22,212 nt of DNA from an uncultured Bacilli bacterium (GTDB lineage: Bacteria > Bacillota_I > Bacilli_A > RF39 > UBA660). Positions 6,841 to 12,602 of this stretch are shown piece after piece (the first letter of the stretch is position 1; the number at the start of each line of letters is the position of its first letter). The stretch covers positions 1-22,212 of the forward strand of contig CANQAF010000014.1 in NCBI GenBank assembly GCA_947588975.1, written 5' to 3'. Both the position numbers and the translations under genes were made by a program. A model generated the notes under the pieces. The model did no database searches, was not told where the DNA came from, and saw only the letters and a program-made list of their open reading frames with translations.

Positions 6841-7566
6841 ATGGATTATAAAATCACAATTGATGCGTTTGAAGGACCAATGGATTTACTGCTTCATTTA
6901 ATTAAAACAGCGGATATTGATATTTATGAAATTCAGTTAGAAGAGATTACTAAACAATATTTAGATTATATTCATGCGATGGAAGAGATGAATTTAAATA
7001 TCGCGAGTGAATATTTAACAATGGCAGCAGAACTGATTGAAATGAAATCTTCAATGTTGTTACCAAGTAGAAAAAATGAAGAAGATGAATATGAGGAAGA
7101 TTCAAAAGAACAGTTAATAAAACGCTTAATTGCTTATAAGCAGTATAAAGAAATCACACCAGAATTGAAAGAATTAGAACTAGATCGTAAACAATATTTA
7201 ACGAAATTACCAAATAGTTTATCTGAATTTAAAGATGAAGATGTAAAGGTAAATTTTGGAGATATTGGTATTACAGATTTATTAAATGCTTTTCAGAAAT
7301 TTTTAGAACGTAAACAGGATGAAAAACCAATACATACGACAGTTACCAAAAAAGAATATTCCGTACATGTTCGTAGCAATGAAATTCGTAGTTTATTAAA
7401 GAAAAAAAAGAAAGTAGAATTTGAAGAATTGTTTGAGGTTTTAACCAAAGAATATGTTGTCGTTACGTTCTTATCGATTTTAGATTTAGCAAAAAAACAA
7501 GAATTAGAAATTAAACAAGAAAACAATTTTAGTAAAATCTTTTTATCATTAAAGGGATGTGAGTAA
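6841..7566 (+). CDS. scpA: Segregation and condensation protein A
   Basis: The 241-residue protein is the kleisin subunit of the SMC-ScpA-ScpB condensin, which compacts and separates chromosomes. The N terminus (ITIDAFEGPMDLLLHLIKTA) and the following DIYEIQLEEITKQYLDYI are highly conserved in ScpA and bind the SMC neck. The C-terminal winged helix is FEELFEVLTKEYVVVTFLSI with LDLAKKQ, and contacts the SMC head. I use ATG 6841 because GGATGTGAG stands four bases upstream, the same arrangement as at scpB. The in-frame TTG at 6826 lies at the predicted start of transcription. The scpA stop is one base before the scpB ATG, so the two are co-translated. Confidence 0.95.
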   Translation: MDYKITIDAFEGPMDLLLHLIKTADIDIYEIQLEEITKQYLDYIHAMEEMNLNIASEYLTMAAELIEMKSSMLLPSRKNEEDEYEEDSKEQLIKRLIAYKQYKEITPELKELELDRKQYLTKLPNSLSEFKDEDVKVNFGDIGITDLLNAFQKFLERKQDEKPIHTTVTKKEYSVHVRSNEIRSLLKKKKKVEFEELFEVLTKEYVVVTFLSILDLAKKQELEIKQENNFSKIFLSLKGCE

Positions 7567-7567
7567 T

Positions 7568-8131
7568 ATGAATTTAGTAGCAGTATTAGAAGGACTACTT
7601 TTTGTGGTTGGAGAAGATGGACTATCTATGGATCAAGCCATGAATATTTTAGAGGTAGATCAAAAGACACTGGTTTCTTTATTACAACAATTACAAGATA
7701 GTTATGCCAACGAAGACCGTGGAATTCGTGTGAGTGCTTTAGGTAATCATTTAAAATTAACGACAAAAAAAGAACATCGTGCATATTATCAAAAGTTAGT
7801 AGAACAAGAAGATGATAGTTTATTAAGTCAGGCTGCTTTGGAAACGCTTGCTATTATCGCATATAACGGACCTGTGACTAGAATTACAGTGGATGAGATA
7901 CGTGGAATTGGTAGTAGTCATATTATGCGTAGATTGCTTGCGAAAGGTTTGATTGAAGAACTAGGTAGATCGGATGCTCCAGGAAGACCTATTTTATATG
8001 GTGTTACGAAAGACTTTTTAGATTATTTTGGACTATCTAGTATTGATCAACTTCCAAAATTAGAACCAATTCCTGAAGAAGAGATAGAAGAAACGGATTT
8101 ATTTGCTTCTAAATATCAAGAAAACGCATAA
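7568..8131 (+). CDS. scpB: Segregation and condensation protein B
   Basis: The 187-residue protein has the two winged-helix domains of ScpB, which binds ScpA as a dimer. The N terminus LVAVLEGLLFVVGEDGLSMD is typical. The second domain carries LSQAALETLAIIAYNGPVTR and DEIRGIG, then the diagnostic stretch LLAKGLIEELGRSDAPGRPI, LYGVTKDFLDYFGL. ATG 7568 follows the scpA stop by one base and is preceded by GGATGTGAG. An in-frame GTG (7559) inside that SD is less likely. The acidic tail EEEIEETDLFASK is ordinary for the family. Confidence 0.96.
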   Translation: MNLVAVLEGLLFVVGEDGLSMDQAMNILEVDQKTLVSLLQQLQDSYANEDRGIRVSALGNHLKLTTKKEHRAYYQKLVEQEDDSLLSQAALETLAIIAYNGPVTRITVDEIRGIGSSHIMRRLLAKGLIEELGRSDAPGRPILYGVTKDFLDYFGLSSIDQLPKLEPIPEEEIEETDLFASKYQENA

Positions 8132-8148
8132 AAAAGAAACAATAAGCA

Positions 8149-8178
8149 TTGAATTTCATACATTAAGTATGTTATAAT
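8149..8178 (+). promoter_or_regulatory. tRNA-Leu promoter
   Basis: TTGAAT (8149-8154) and TATAAT (8173-8178) are 18 bp apart, with an extending TG at 8170-8171. It lies 16 bp before the tRNA. Confidence 0.7.
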
Positions 8179-8194
8179 TTGTTTGTTGTAATTT

Positions 8195-8280
8195 ACCGGC
8201 CTGGCGGAATGGTAGACGCGATGGACTCAAAATCCATTGGTAGCAATACTGTGAGGGTTCAAATCCCTTGGCCGGTACCA
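8195..8280 (+). tRNA. tRNA-Leu (anticodon CAA)
   Basis: The acceptor stem is ACCGGCC (8195-8201) with GGCCGGT (8270-8276), discriminator A 8277 and an encoded CCA (8278-8280). The anticodon stem is ATGGA/TCCAT around CTCAAAA, giving anticodon CAA, which reads UUG. The long variable arm (GTAG...CTGT) is typical of leucine tRNAs. The T arm is AGGG-TTCAAAT-CCCT. At 86 nt the gene looks intact. The toxin-antitoxin repeats begin about 80 bp downstream. Confidence 0.95.
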
Positions 8281-8321
8281 GATTGATATCAAACTTGGGA
8301 AAACTCGAGTAAAAATAGAAG

Positions 8322-8346
8322 ACGTACTTGATAAAAGTGCGTTTTT
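8322..8346 (+). terminator. tRNA-Leu terminator
   Basis: ACGTACTT (8322-8329) pairs with AAGTGCGT (8335-8342), with one U-G pair and a GATAA loop, followed by T. It overlaps the -35 region proposed for the first small RNA. Confidence 0.6.
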
Positions 8347-8356
8347 ATGTTATTAT
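8328..8356 (+). promoter_or_regulatory. Promoter of antitoxin RNA 1
   Basis: TTGATA (8328-8333) and TATTAT (8351-8356) are 17 bp apart, with an extending TG. This promoter is not part of the duplicated block and differs from those of RNAs 2 and 3. Confidence 0.6.
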
Positions 8357-8362
8357 GAATAT

Positions 8363-8478
8363 GTCAAGGAAACTTGCATAAAATAAAAAAGAGGAACATT
8401 CGATTCTGCAAAGTGAATGTCGTCCTCTAAGAATTTAGGGTTGACACTCTATCAATGTTGAAGAGTGTCTATTTTTTT
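8363..8478 (+). ncRNA. Antitoxin-like small RNA 1
   Basis: The predicted transcript is about 115 nt. It begins near 8363, contains a hairpin (8390-8427: AGAGGA...TCCTCT with inner ACATTC/GAATGT) and ends in a terminator made of GACACTCT (8443-8450) and AGAGTGTC (8462-8469) followed by TATTTTTTT. It runs against the toxin gene at 8469-8561, covers the 3' end of the toxin message and reaches its last codons. The terminator motif GACACTC is repeated at 8598-8604, where the minus-strand toxin leader would carry the complement. I infer an antisense antitoxin role from this layout; ends are predicted, not measured. Confidence 0.65.
8384..8427 (-). terminator. Toxin mRNA 1 terminator
   Basis: Read on the minus strand, the hairpin 8427-8390 (AGAGGACG...TTCCTCT) is followed by a run of T (8389-8384). 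The same bases form the 5' hairpin of the plus-strand small RNA. Confidence 0.65.
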
Positions 8479-8561
8479 ATTGCTAATACCAGTAAGGTAG
8501 ATAGTAATAAAATGATAGAGATGAGCTTAAGTACCTTTAAAATAAAAGTCTTAGTGTTCAT
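8469..8561 (-). CDS. Small hydrophobic peptide, type I toxin-like (copy 1)
   Basis: This 30-codon gene starts at ATG 8561 and stops at TAG 8469. The peptide begins MNTKTFILKVLK, has a membrane-length hydrophobic core (LISIILLLSTLLVLAI) and ends KK. A very strong SD, GGAAGGAGG (8577-8569), stands 7 bases before the start. CCTCC (8595-8591) in the leader can pair with it and hide it. The message would run from about 8619 to the hairpin at 8427-8384, overlapping small RNA 1. Short hydrophobic peptide, occluded SD and convergent antisense RNA together match type I toxins that insert into the inner membrane. It does not match the Fst, TxpA or Ldr sequences I know, so the family is open. Confidence 0.75.
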   Translation of the reverse strand: MNTKTFILKVLKLISIILLLSTLLVLAIKK

Positions 8562-8625
8562 ATATCTACCTCCTTCCTATTAAAAAGTTGGGAGGACGAC
8601 ACTCACATCAAATGTTCCTAGCAAT

Positions 8626-8654
8626 ATTATACTATTTGTATATGTTTTCTACAA
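8626..8654 (-). promoter_or_regulatory. Toxin 1 promoter
   Basis: On the minus strand TTGTAG (8654-8649) and TATAAT (8631-8626) are 17 bp apart. The start of transcription would be near 8619, about 58 nt ahead of the toxin start codon. The same promoter recurs at 9063-9091 and 9505-9533. Confidence 0.75.
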
Positions 8655-8771
8655 GCAAACATGGCAATTTTTTAAAATTTATCTATCAATCGTATGTATC
8701 TAAATAGATGAACTATCTAACATTATCTCGTTTTGTACAAAATATGAATTTTAATTATCCTGAACTAAGAC

Positions 8772-8800
8772 TTGTCAAAGCTATTTTTTTATGATAATAT
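8772..8800 (+). promoter_or_regulatory. Promoter of antitoxin RNA 2
   Basis: TTGTCA (8772-8777) and TAATAT (8795-8800) are 17 bp apart. It sits inside the duplicated block and is repeated at 9209-9237. Upstream lie a 12-bp palindrome TTTTGTACAAAA (8731-8742) and an inverted repeat TAGAT/ATCTA (8705-8719) that could be protein sites. Confidence 0.65.
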
Positions 8801-8805
8801 GTATT

Positions 8806-8915
8806 TAGCAAGAAACCTTGCATAAAATAAAAAAGAGGAACATTCGATTCTGAAAGTGAATGTCGTCCTCTAAAATCTAGTGGTGACACTCTATAAGGTG
8901 AGTGTCTATTTTTTT
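8806..8915 (+). ncRNA. Antitoxin-like small RNA 2
   Basis: About 110 nt. It has a 5' stem GCAAG/CTTGC (8808-8821), a hairpin at 8834-8871, and a terminator GACACTC (8885-8891) with GAGTGTC (8900-8906) followed by TATTTTTTT. It opposes toxin gene 2 (8906-8998). After the hairpin its sequence diverges from RNA 1, but the terminator pairing is kept, which argues for a selected RNA structure. Confidence 0.65.
8827..8871 (-). terminator. Toxin mRNA 2 terminator
   Basis: The minus-strand hairpin 8871-8834 is followed by T (8833-8827). It is equivalent to 8384-8427 of copy 1. Confidence 0.65.
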
Positions 8916-8998
8916 ATTGCTAATACCAGTAAGGTAGATAGTAATAAAATGATAGAGATGAGCTTAAGTACCTTTAAAATAAAAGTCTTAGTGTTCAT
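8906..8998 (-). CDS. Small hydrophobic peptide, type I toxin-like (copy 2)
   Basis: The 30-residue product and its leader are identical to those of copy 1: ATG 8998, TAG 8906, the same GGAAGGAGG SD, the same occluding CCTCC and the same promoter (9091-9063). The opposing RNA 2 differs from RNA 1 in the segment after the hairpin, so cross-silencing between copies is possible through the shared parts. A second identical gene dose next to a diverged third copy suggests ongoing expansion. Confidence 0.75.
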   Translation of the reverse strand: MNTKTFILKVLKLISIILLLSTLLVLAIKK

Positions 8999-9062
8999 AT
9001 ATCTACCTCCTTCCTATTAAAAAGTTGGGAGGACGACACTCACATCAAATGTTCCTAGCAAT

Positions 9063-9091
9063 ATTATACTATTTGTATATGTTTTCTACAA
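9063..9091 (-). promoter_or_regulatory. Toxin 2 promoter
   Basis: TTGTAG (9091-9086) and TATAAT (9068-9063) are 17 bp apart on the minus strand, identical to copy 1. Confidence 0.75.
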
Positions 9092-9208
9092 GCAAACATG
9101 GCAATTTTTTAAAATTTATCTATCAATCGTATGTATCTAAATAGATGAACTATCTAACATTATCTCGTTTTGTACAAAATATGAATTTTAATTATCCTGA
9201 ACTAAGAC

Positions 9209-9237
9209 TTGTCAAAGCTATTTTTTTATGATAATAT
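9209..9237 (+). promoter_or_regulatory. Promoter of antitoxin RNA 3
   Basis: TTGTCA (9209-9214), 17 bp, TAATAT (9232-9237). It is identical to the RNA 2 promoter because it lies inside the second repeat block. Confidence 0.65.
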
Positions 9238-9242
9238 GTATT

Positions 9243-9355
9243 TAGCAAGAAACCTTGCATAAAATAAAAAAGAGGAACATTCGATTCCGAAAAGTGAATG
9301 TCGCCTCATTATGAGTTACGGCACTCGTTCAGCGATGAAAGAGTGTCATTTTTTT
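9243..9355 (+). ncRNA. Antitoxin-like small RNA 3
   Basis: The 5' part is shared with RNA 2, including the GCAAG/CTTGC stem. The hairpin (9271-9308) keeps GAGG...CCTC pairing with a changed loop. The terminator is GGCACTC (9320-9326) with GAGTGTC (9341-9347), extended by TTCA/TGAA inside, then a T run. The sequence between is unlike RNAs 1 and 2, so its pairing specificity may be its own. It opposes toxin gene 3. Confidence 0.6.
9264..9308 (-). terminator. Toxin mRNA 3 terminator
   Basis: On the minus strand the hairpin 9308-9271 is followed by T (9270-9264). Confidence 0.55.
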
Positions 9356-9438
9356 ATTACTGCTATCAATAAAGATAGGAGAAATAAAATGATAGCAATG
9401 TAGCGAAAAATTTTTATAATAAAAATTCTTTTCTTCAT
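9346..9438 (-). CDS. Small hydrophobic peptide, type I toxin-like (diverged copy 3)
   Basis: ATG 9438 to TGA 9346 gives exactly 30 residues again. It begins MKKRIFIIKIFR, continues YIAIILFLLSLLIAVI and ends KK. About half the residues differ from copies 1 and 2, yet length, basic N terminus, hydrophobic core and terminal KK are kept, and the stop codon has switched from TAG to TGA in place. That pattern is what selection on a protein would leave. The SD is AAAGGGGGAT. The leader CCTCC can pair with GGGGG, so occlusion seems preserved by wobble. The promoter at 9533-9505 is nearly identical to the others. Confidence 0.72.
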   Translation of the reverse strand: MKKRIFIIKIFRYIAIILFLLSLLIAVIKK

Positions 9439-9504
9439 ATTTATCAATCCCCCTTTCTTTCTCAAGATTGGAGGCAGACACTCACATCAAATGTTCCTAA
9501 CAAT

Positions 9505-9533
9505 ATTATACTATTTGTATATGTTTTCTACAA
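9505..9533 (-). promoter_or_regulatory. Toxin 3 promoter
   Basis: TTGTAG (9533-9528) and TATAAT (9510-9505) are 17 bp apart on the minus strand. The promoter bases are conserved while flanking bases have drifted. Confidence 0.72.
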
Positions 9534-9578
9534 GCGAACATGACAAATTTTCTAAATTTATCGATAAATCGTATGCGT

Positions 9579-9714
9579 GTATAAATATATAGAGAGTTCA
9601 TTCATTTGACATAAATTTTATTATCATTTGTGATGGATCAGTGTAAGTATAATAAAAATTTAAACTTGAAATTTTGAAATGGTGTGGTACATTTATATTA
9701 GTGGGTGATATAAA
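9579..9714 (+). promoter_or_regulatory. Spacer with possible promoters for the DUF1003 gene
   Basis: A perfect TTGACA (9606-9611) is followed 17 bp later by a poor TGTGAT (9629-9634). A perfect TATAAT (9648-9653) has no good -35. Either could drive the next gene. The SD GTGGGTGAT stands just before ATG 9715. Confidence 0.35.
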
Positions 9715-10227
9715 ATGAAAGAAATCAATAAAAAAGAAATTGTAAAAATGTTATTAAATCAGAATATTGATGAACAAAGTGAAGAAGAACTTTTAGATAT
9801 GCTTGTCGATAATCCAATTAGTGTAGATGTTGATAAAAAAGAAGAAGAAAATATGACACTTGGCGATAAAGTGGCAGATAAATTAACTAAATTTGCAGGT
9901 AGTTGGAAATTTATCATCAGTTTTTCTTTATTTTTGATTGGTTGGATTATATTAAATGGTGTATTATTATCTAAAGCAATCGATCCATTTCCTTTTATAT
10001 TATTAAATCTTGTATTATCTTGTGTTGCTGCCATACAAGCTCCAATTATTATGATGAGTCAAAATCGTCAAGCAAAAAAAGATACTTTACGTAATCAAAA
10101 TGATTATAAAACAGACTTAAAAACGGAATTAATTATAGAGGAATTACACGATAAAATAGACGAAATATTAGCTCGTCAAAAGAAAATGGAAAAAACCATA
10201 GATGAATTGAAAAATAAATTACAATGA
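9715..10227 (+). CDS. DUF1003 family membrane protein
   Basis: The 170-residue protein has a charged N-terminal part (1-55), two membrane helices (about 62-82, FIISFSLFLIGWIILNGVLL, and 92-113, FILLNLVLSCVAAIQAPIIM), then a basic segment (MMSQNRQAKKD) and a C-terminal coiled coil (LHDKIDEILARQKKMEKTID). The DUF1003 signature is the order GSWKFI, DPFPFILLN, AIQAPIIMMSQNRQ. The function of the family is not established; the C-terminal coil suggests an oligomer with both ends in the cytoplasm. Confidence 0.88.
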   Translation: MKEINKKEIVKMLLNQNIDEQSEEELLDMLVDNPISVDVDKKEEENMTLGDKVADKLTKFAGSWKFIISFSLFLIGWIILNGVLLSKAIDPFPFILLNLVLSCVAAIQAPIIMMSQNRQAKKDTLRNQNDYKTDLKTELIIEELHDKIDEILARQKKMEKTIDELKNKLQ

Positions 10228-10234
10228 TATGATT

Positions 10235-10265
10235 ATGATATTGTATTTATTAAAGACAATATCAT
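10235..10265. other. 10-bp hairpin without a U run
   Basis: ATGATATTGT (10235-10244) pairs perfectly with ACAATATCAT (10256-10265) around an 11-base loop. No T run follows, so it is not an ordinary terminator. It lies between the DUF1003 gene and mutY and could be a processing or stability element, or an operator. Confidence 0.5.
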
Positions 10266-10285
10266 ATGATGAAAGATGATGTTAA

Positions 10286-11320
10286 ATGAAAACAATGACT
10301 GAAATAGTACCTTTGTTATTAGAATGGTATAAGAAATATAAAAGAGATCTCCCATGGCGTCAAGATAAAGATGCATATCATATTTGGATTTCTGAAATTA
10401 TGTTGCAACAAACAAGAGTAGAAGCAGTCATTTCTTATTACAATCGTTTTATGCAAGAAGTTCCAAATTTAAAAGCACTTGCGAATTTGGAAGAAGATCA
10501 ATTATTAAAATTGTGGCAAGGTCTTGGGTATTATAGTCGTGCTAGAAATTTAAAGAAAACAGCTGAAATGTTAGTAAAAGAAGGCAAAAATACTTTACCT
10601 AGCACGTATGAATCTTTATTACAATTGAAAGGAATCGGAAGTTATACTGCAGGAGCGATTGCTTCTATTGCGTATCAAGAAAGAGTTCCTGCGGTTGATG
10701 GCAATGTATTACGTGTTATGACCCGTATTTTAGGTTCTTATGATGATATTGCGGATGCTAAAACGAAAACTAAATATGAACAATTATTAAAACCAATTAT
10801 GCCTCAATATGCACCAGGTGATTTTAATCAGGCTTTGATGGAATTAGGCGCAACGATTTGTATTCCAAATGGACTTCCAAGATGTAATATTTGTCCAGTT
10901 GCTAGTAAATGCACAGCATATCAAAAAGGATTATTAAAAGATTTACCTGTAAAAAAGAAAAAGATAAATCGAAAAGTAATTGATAAAACTGTATTTTTAT
11001 ATCAATATGAAGATACTTATGCAATTCAAAAAAGGCCGGATACTGGATTACTTGCATCTATGTATGAATTTCCAAATTTAGATTGTAAATTTTCCATTGA
11101 AGAATTAAAAGAATATTTAAAGGAAAATTATATAGACTGGATTGATATTATTCCTCTTGGAACGGCAATACATATCTTTACCCATTTAGAATGGAATATG
11201 ACAGGATATAAGATTCTCTTAACAGAAAAACAAAATGAATTCATTTGGGCAACGAAAGAAGAATTAAAGAATCGTTATTCCATTCCTACAGCTTTTTTGA
11301 AAATAATTAATAAAAAATAA
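10286..11320 (+). CDS. mutY: A/G-specific adenine glycosylase
   Basis: The 344-residue enzyme removes adenine mispaired with 8-oxoguanine. DLPWR (21-25) begins the catalytic domain. Glu37 lies in WISEIMLQQTR, the helix-hairpin-helix is LKGIGSYTAGAI (114-125), and the catalytic aspartate is Asp138 in AVDGNVLRV. Ser119 sits where endonuclease III has its lysine, which marks MutY. Four cysteines (192, 200, 203, 209) form the [4Fe-4S] loop with spacing X7-X2-X5. The C-terminal NUDIX-like domain (about 230-340) shows YAIQKRPDTGLLASMYEFPN and HIFTHLEW, for 8-oxoG recognition. The SD before ATG 10286 is weak (GATGATG), and no good promoter is visible, so read-through from upstream is possible. Confidence 0.96.
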   Translation: MKTMTEIVPLLLEWYKKYKRDLPWRQDKDAYHIWISEIMLQQTRVEAVISYYNRFMQEVPNLKALANLEEDQLLKLWQGLGYYSRARNLKKTAEMLVKEGKNTLPSTYESLLQLKGIGSYTAGAIASIAYQERVPAVDGNVLRVMTRILGSYDDIADAKTKTKYEQLLKPIMPQYAPGDFNQALMELGATICIPNGLPRCNICPVASKCTAYQKGLLKDLPVKKKKINRKVIDKTVFLYQYEDTYAIQKRPDTGLLASMYEFPNLDCKFSIEELKEYLKENYIDWIDIIPLGTAIHIFTHLEWNMTGYKILLTEKQNEFIWATKEELKNRYSIPTAFLKIINKK

Positions 11321-11325
11321 AATTA

Positions 11326-11334
11326 TGTTATAAT
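11326..11334 (+). promoter_or_regulatory. Extended -10 for thiI
   Basis: TGTTATAAT combines a perfect TATAAT (11329-11334) with an extending TG. Transcription would begin near 11341, so the in-frame ATG at 11333 lies inside the promoter and cannot be the start. Confidence 0.6.
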
Positions 11335-11350
11335 GAATAAGGTGATATCT

Positions 11351-12526
11351 ATGGATCAAATTTTGATGATAAAATATGGTGAATTAACAACGAAAAAAGC
11401 AAATCGTAATACATTTATAACATTACTTACTAATAACATTAAAAATATTTTAAAAGATTATGAAATACAAATCCATAAAGATCGTGTTCGTATGTATATT
11501 AAATGTAGTCAAAAAGATACAGAACAAATCGTTTTAAAATTACAAAAAGTTTTTGGAATCCATGGTATAGTAATATGCCATAAAGTCAATACTAATATTG
11601 AGGATATTGGTTTTAAAATTTTAGAATTATTAGAGCATCAATCTTATCAAACATTTAAAATTGAAACTAAACGTGCGGATAAAACATTTCCTATTCCTAG
11701 TATGGAATTCAATCAAAAGATGGGTGGTTTTGTTTTAAAAAATACGAATTTAAAAGTAGATGTTCATAATCCAGATGTTCATATCCATATTGAAATCCGT
11801 GAAGAAGGAACATTTGTCTATACAAATGAATTAAAAGGAAACGGTGGATATCCAGTTGGTGTACAAGGGAAAGGACTTCTTATGTTATCTGGTGGAATTG
11901 ATAGTCCAGTTGCGGGATACCTTTCTTTAAAACGTGGCGTAGATTTAGAATGCTTATATTTTGAATCTCCTCCACATACTAGTTTAGAAGCGAAGAATAA
12001 AGTGATTCAGCTTGCTTCTATTATCAATACCTATTCAGGAAATATAAAAGTCAATGTGATTCCTTTTACCAAACTACAAGAAGCAATTTACAAAAATGTT
12101 CCTGATAGTTATATTATTACCATTATGCGTAGAATGATGTATCGTATTGCGGAAAGAGTTTGTAAAAAACATAAGTGCAAGGTAATCATCAATGGTGAAA
12201 GTGTAGGACAAGTGGCTAGTCAAACTTTAGATAGCATGGTAGTGATTAATTCAGTTACCAATTTGCCAGTCATTCGCCCTGTTGCTTGTATGGATAAATT
12301 AGAAATCATTGATATTGCTAAAAAAATAAATACTTATGAAACCAGCATTTTACCATATGAAGATTGTTGTACTATTTTTTTACCAAAACATCCTGTAATT
12401 TATCCTGATATGGATAAAGCATTATTATATGAATCTTATTTTGATTATGAATCATTGATAGAAGAATGTGTAGAAAATATGGAAACAATCACTATGTTAG
12501 AACCTAAAATCAGTGAATATTTATAG
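11351..12526 (+). CDS. thiI: tRNA 4-thiouridine synthetase ThiI
   Basis: The 391-residue enzyme activates U8 of tRNA with ATP and inserts sulfur. The N terminus MDQILMIKYGELTTKKANR is the ferredoxin-like domain. The THUMP domain follows (about 60-165) with FPIPSMEFNQKMGG and NPDVHIHIEIREEGTFVY. The PP-loop is LSGGIDSPV (179-187). The C-terminal part shows the conserved YEDCCTIFLPKHP cysteine pair. There is no rhodanese domain, as in other Gram-positive ThiI. The usual partner cysteine desulfurase gene is not adjacent. I place the start at ATG 11351, after AAGGTGAT. Confidence 0.95.
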   Translation: MDQILMIKYGELTTKKANRNTFITLLTNNIKNILKDYEIQIHKDRVRMYIKCSQKDTEQIVLKLQKVFGIHGIVICHKVNTNIEDIGFKILELLEHQSYQTFKIETKRADKTFPIPSMEFNQKMGGFVLKNTNLKVDVHNPDVHIHIEIREEGTFVYTNELKGNGGYPVGVQGKGLLMLSGGIDSPVAGYLSLKRGVDLECLYFESPPHTSLEAKNKVIQLASIINTYSGNIKVNVIPFTKLQEAIYKNVPDSYIITIMRRMMYRIAERVCKKHKCKVIINGESVGQVASQTLDSMVVINSVTNLPVIRPVACMDKLEIIDIAKKINTYETSILPYEDCCTIFLPKHPVIYPDMDKALLYESYFDYESLIEECVENMETITMLEPKISEYL

Positions 12527-12544
12527 CCATAAATTACCATAAAA
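12514..12544 (+). promoter_or_regulatory. Possible sigma-G promoter for the first spore-protein gene
   Basis: TGAATA (12514-12519) and CATAAAA (12538-12544), 18 bp apart, resemble the forespore sigma-G pattern (TGnATA, CATnnTA). It is a partial match that fits the gene it precedes. Confidence 0.3.
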
Positions 12545-12563
12545 AAAATTGTATGAAAAAAAT

Positions 12564-12593
12564 CTCCTGGGACATGCTATTAGTGTACAGGAG
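12564..12593 (+). promoter_or_regulatory. Hairpin masking the SD of the first spore-protein gene
   Basis: CTCCTG (12564-12569) pairs perfectly with CAGGAG (12588-12593), which is the core of the SD (AGGAGGTGA, 12589-12597). It could lower translation until the RNA opens. Confidence 0.4.
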
Positions 12594-12602
12594 GTGAAAC
12601 AA

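Larger units (their letters stand above)
8463..8850. repeat. 388-bp direct repeat, copy 1
   Basis: Reading base by base I find this block identical to 8900-9287, an offset of 437 bp. It spans the first toxin gene, its leader and promoter, the spacer, and the promoter and first part of small RNA 2. The perfect identity of non-coding bases points to a recent tandem duplication or gene conversion. Confidence 0.95.
8900..9287. repeat. 388-bp direct repeat, copy 2
   Basis: This block is identical to 8463-8850. The two blocks are separated by only 49 bp, where RNAs 1 and 2 differ. Confidence 0.95.

Noticed and set aside
8363..9540. CRISPR-like array of repeats
   Set aside because: The repeat unit is 437 bp with a gene and promoters in it, not short repeats with spacers, and no cas genes are present.
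8363..9540. Insertion sequence or MITE
   Set aside because: No terminal inverted repeats, target duplications or transposase; the repeats are direct and contain conserved 30-codon genes.
9759..10034. Antisense ORF across the DUF1003 gene
   Set aside because: It is a shadow of the membrane-protein coding sequence, with low-complexity serine runs.
10862..10915. Abnormal iron-sulfur loop in MutY (X7 instead of X6 between the first two cysteines)
   Set aside because: To my knowledge many Firmicutes MutY proteins have the same extra residue.
11333..11350. ATG 11333 as the thiI start
   Set aside because: It overlaps the TATAAT box and lies before the expected start of transcription; ATG 11351 has a good SD.
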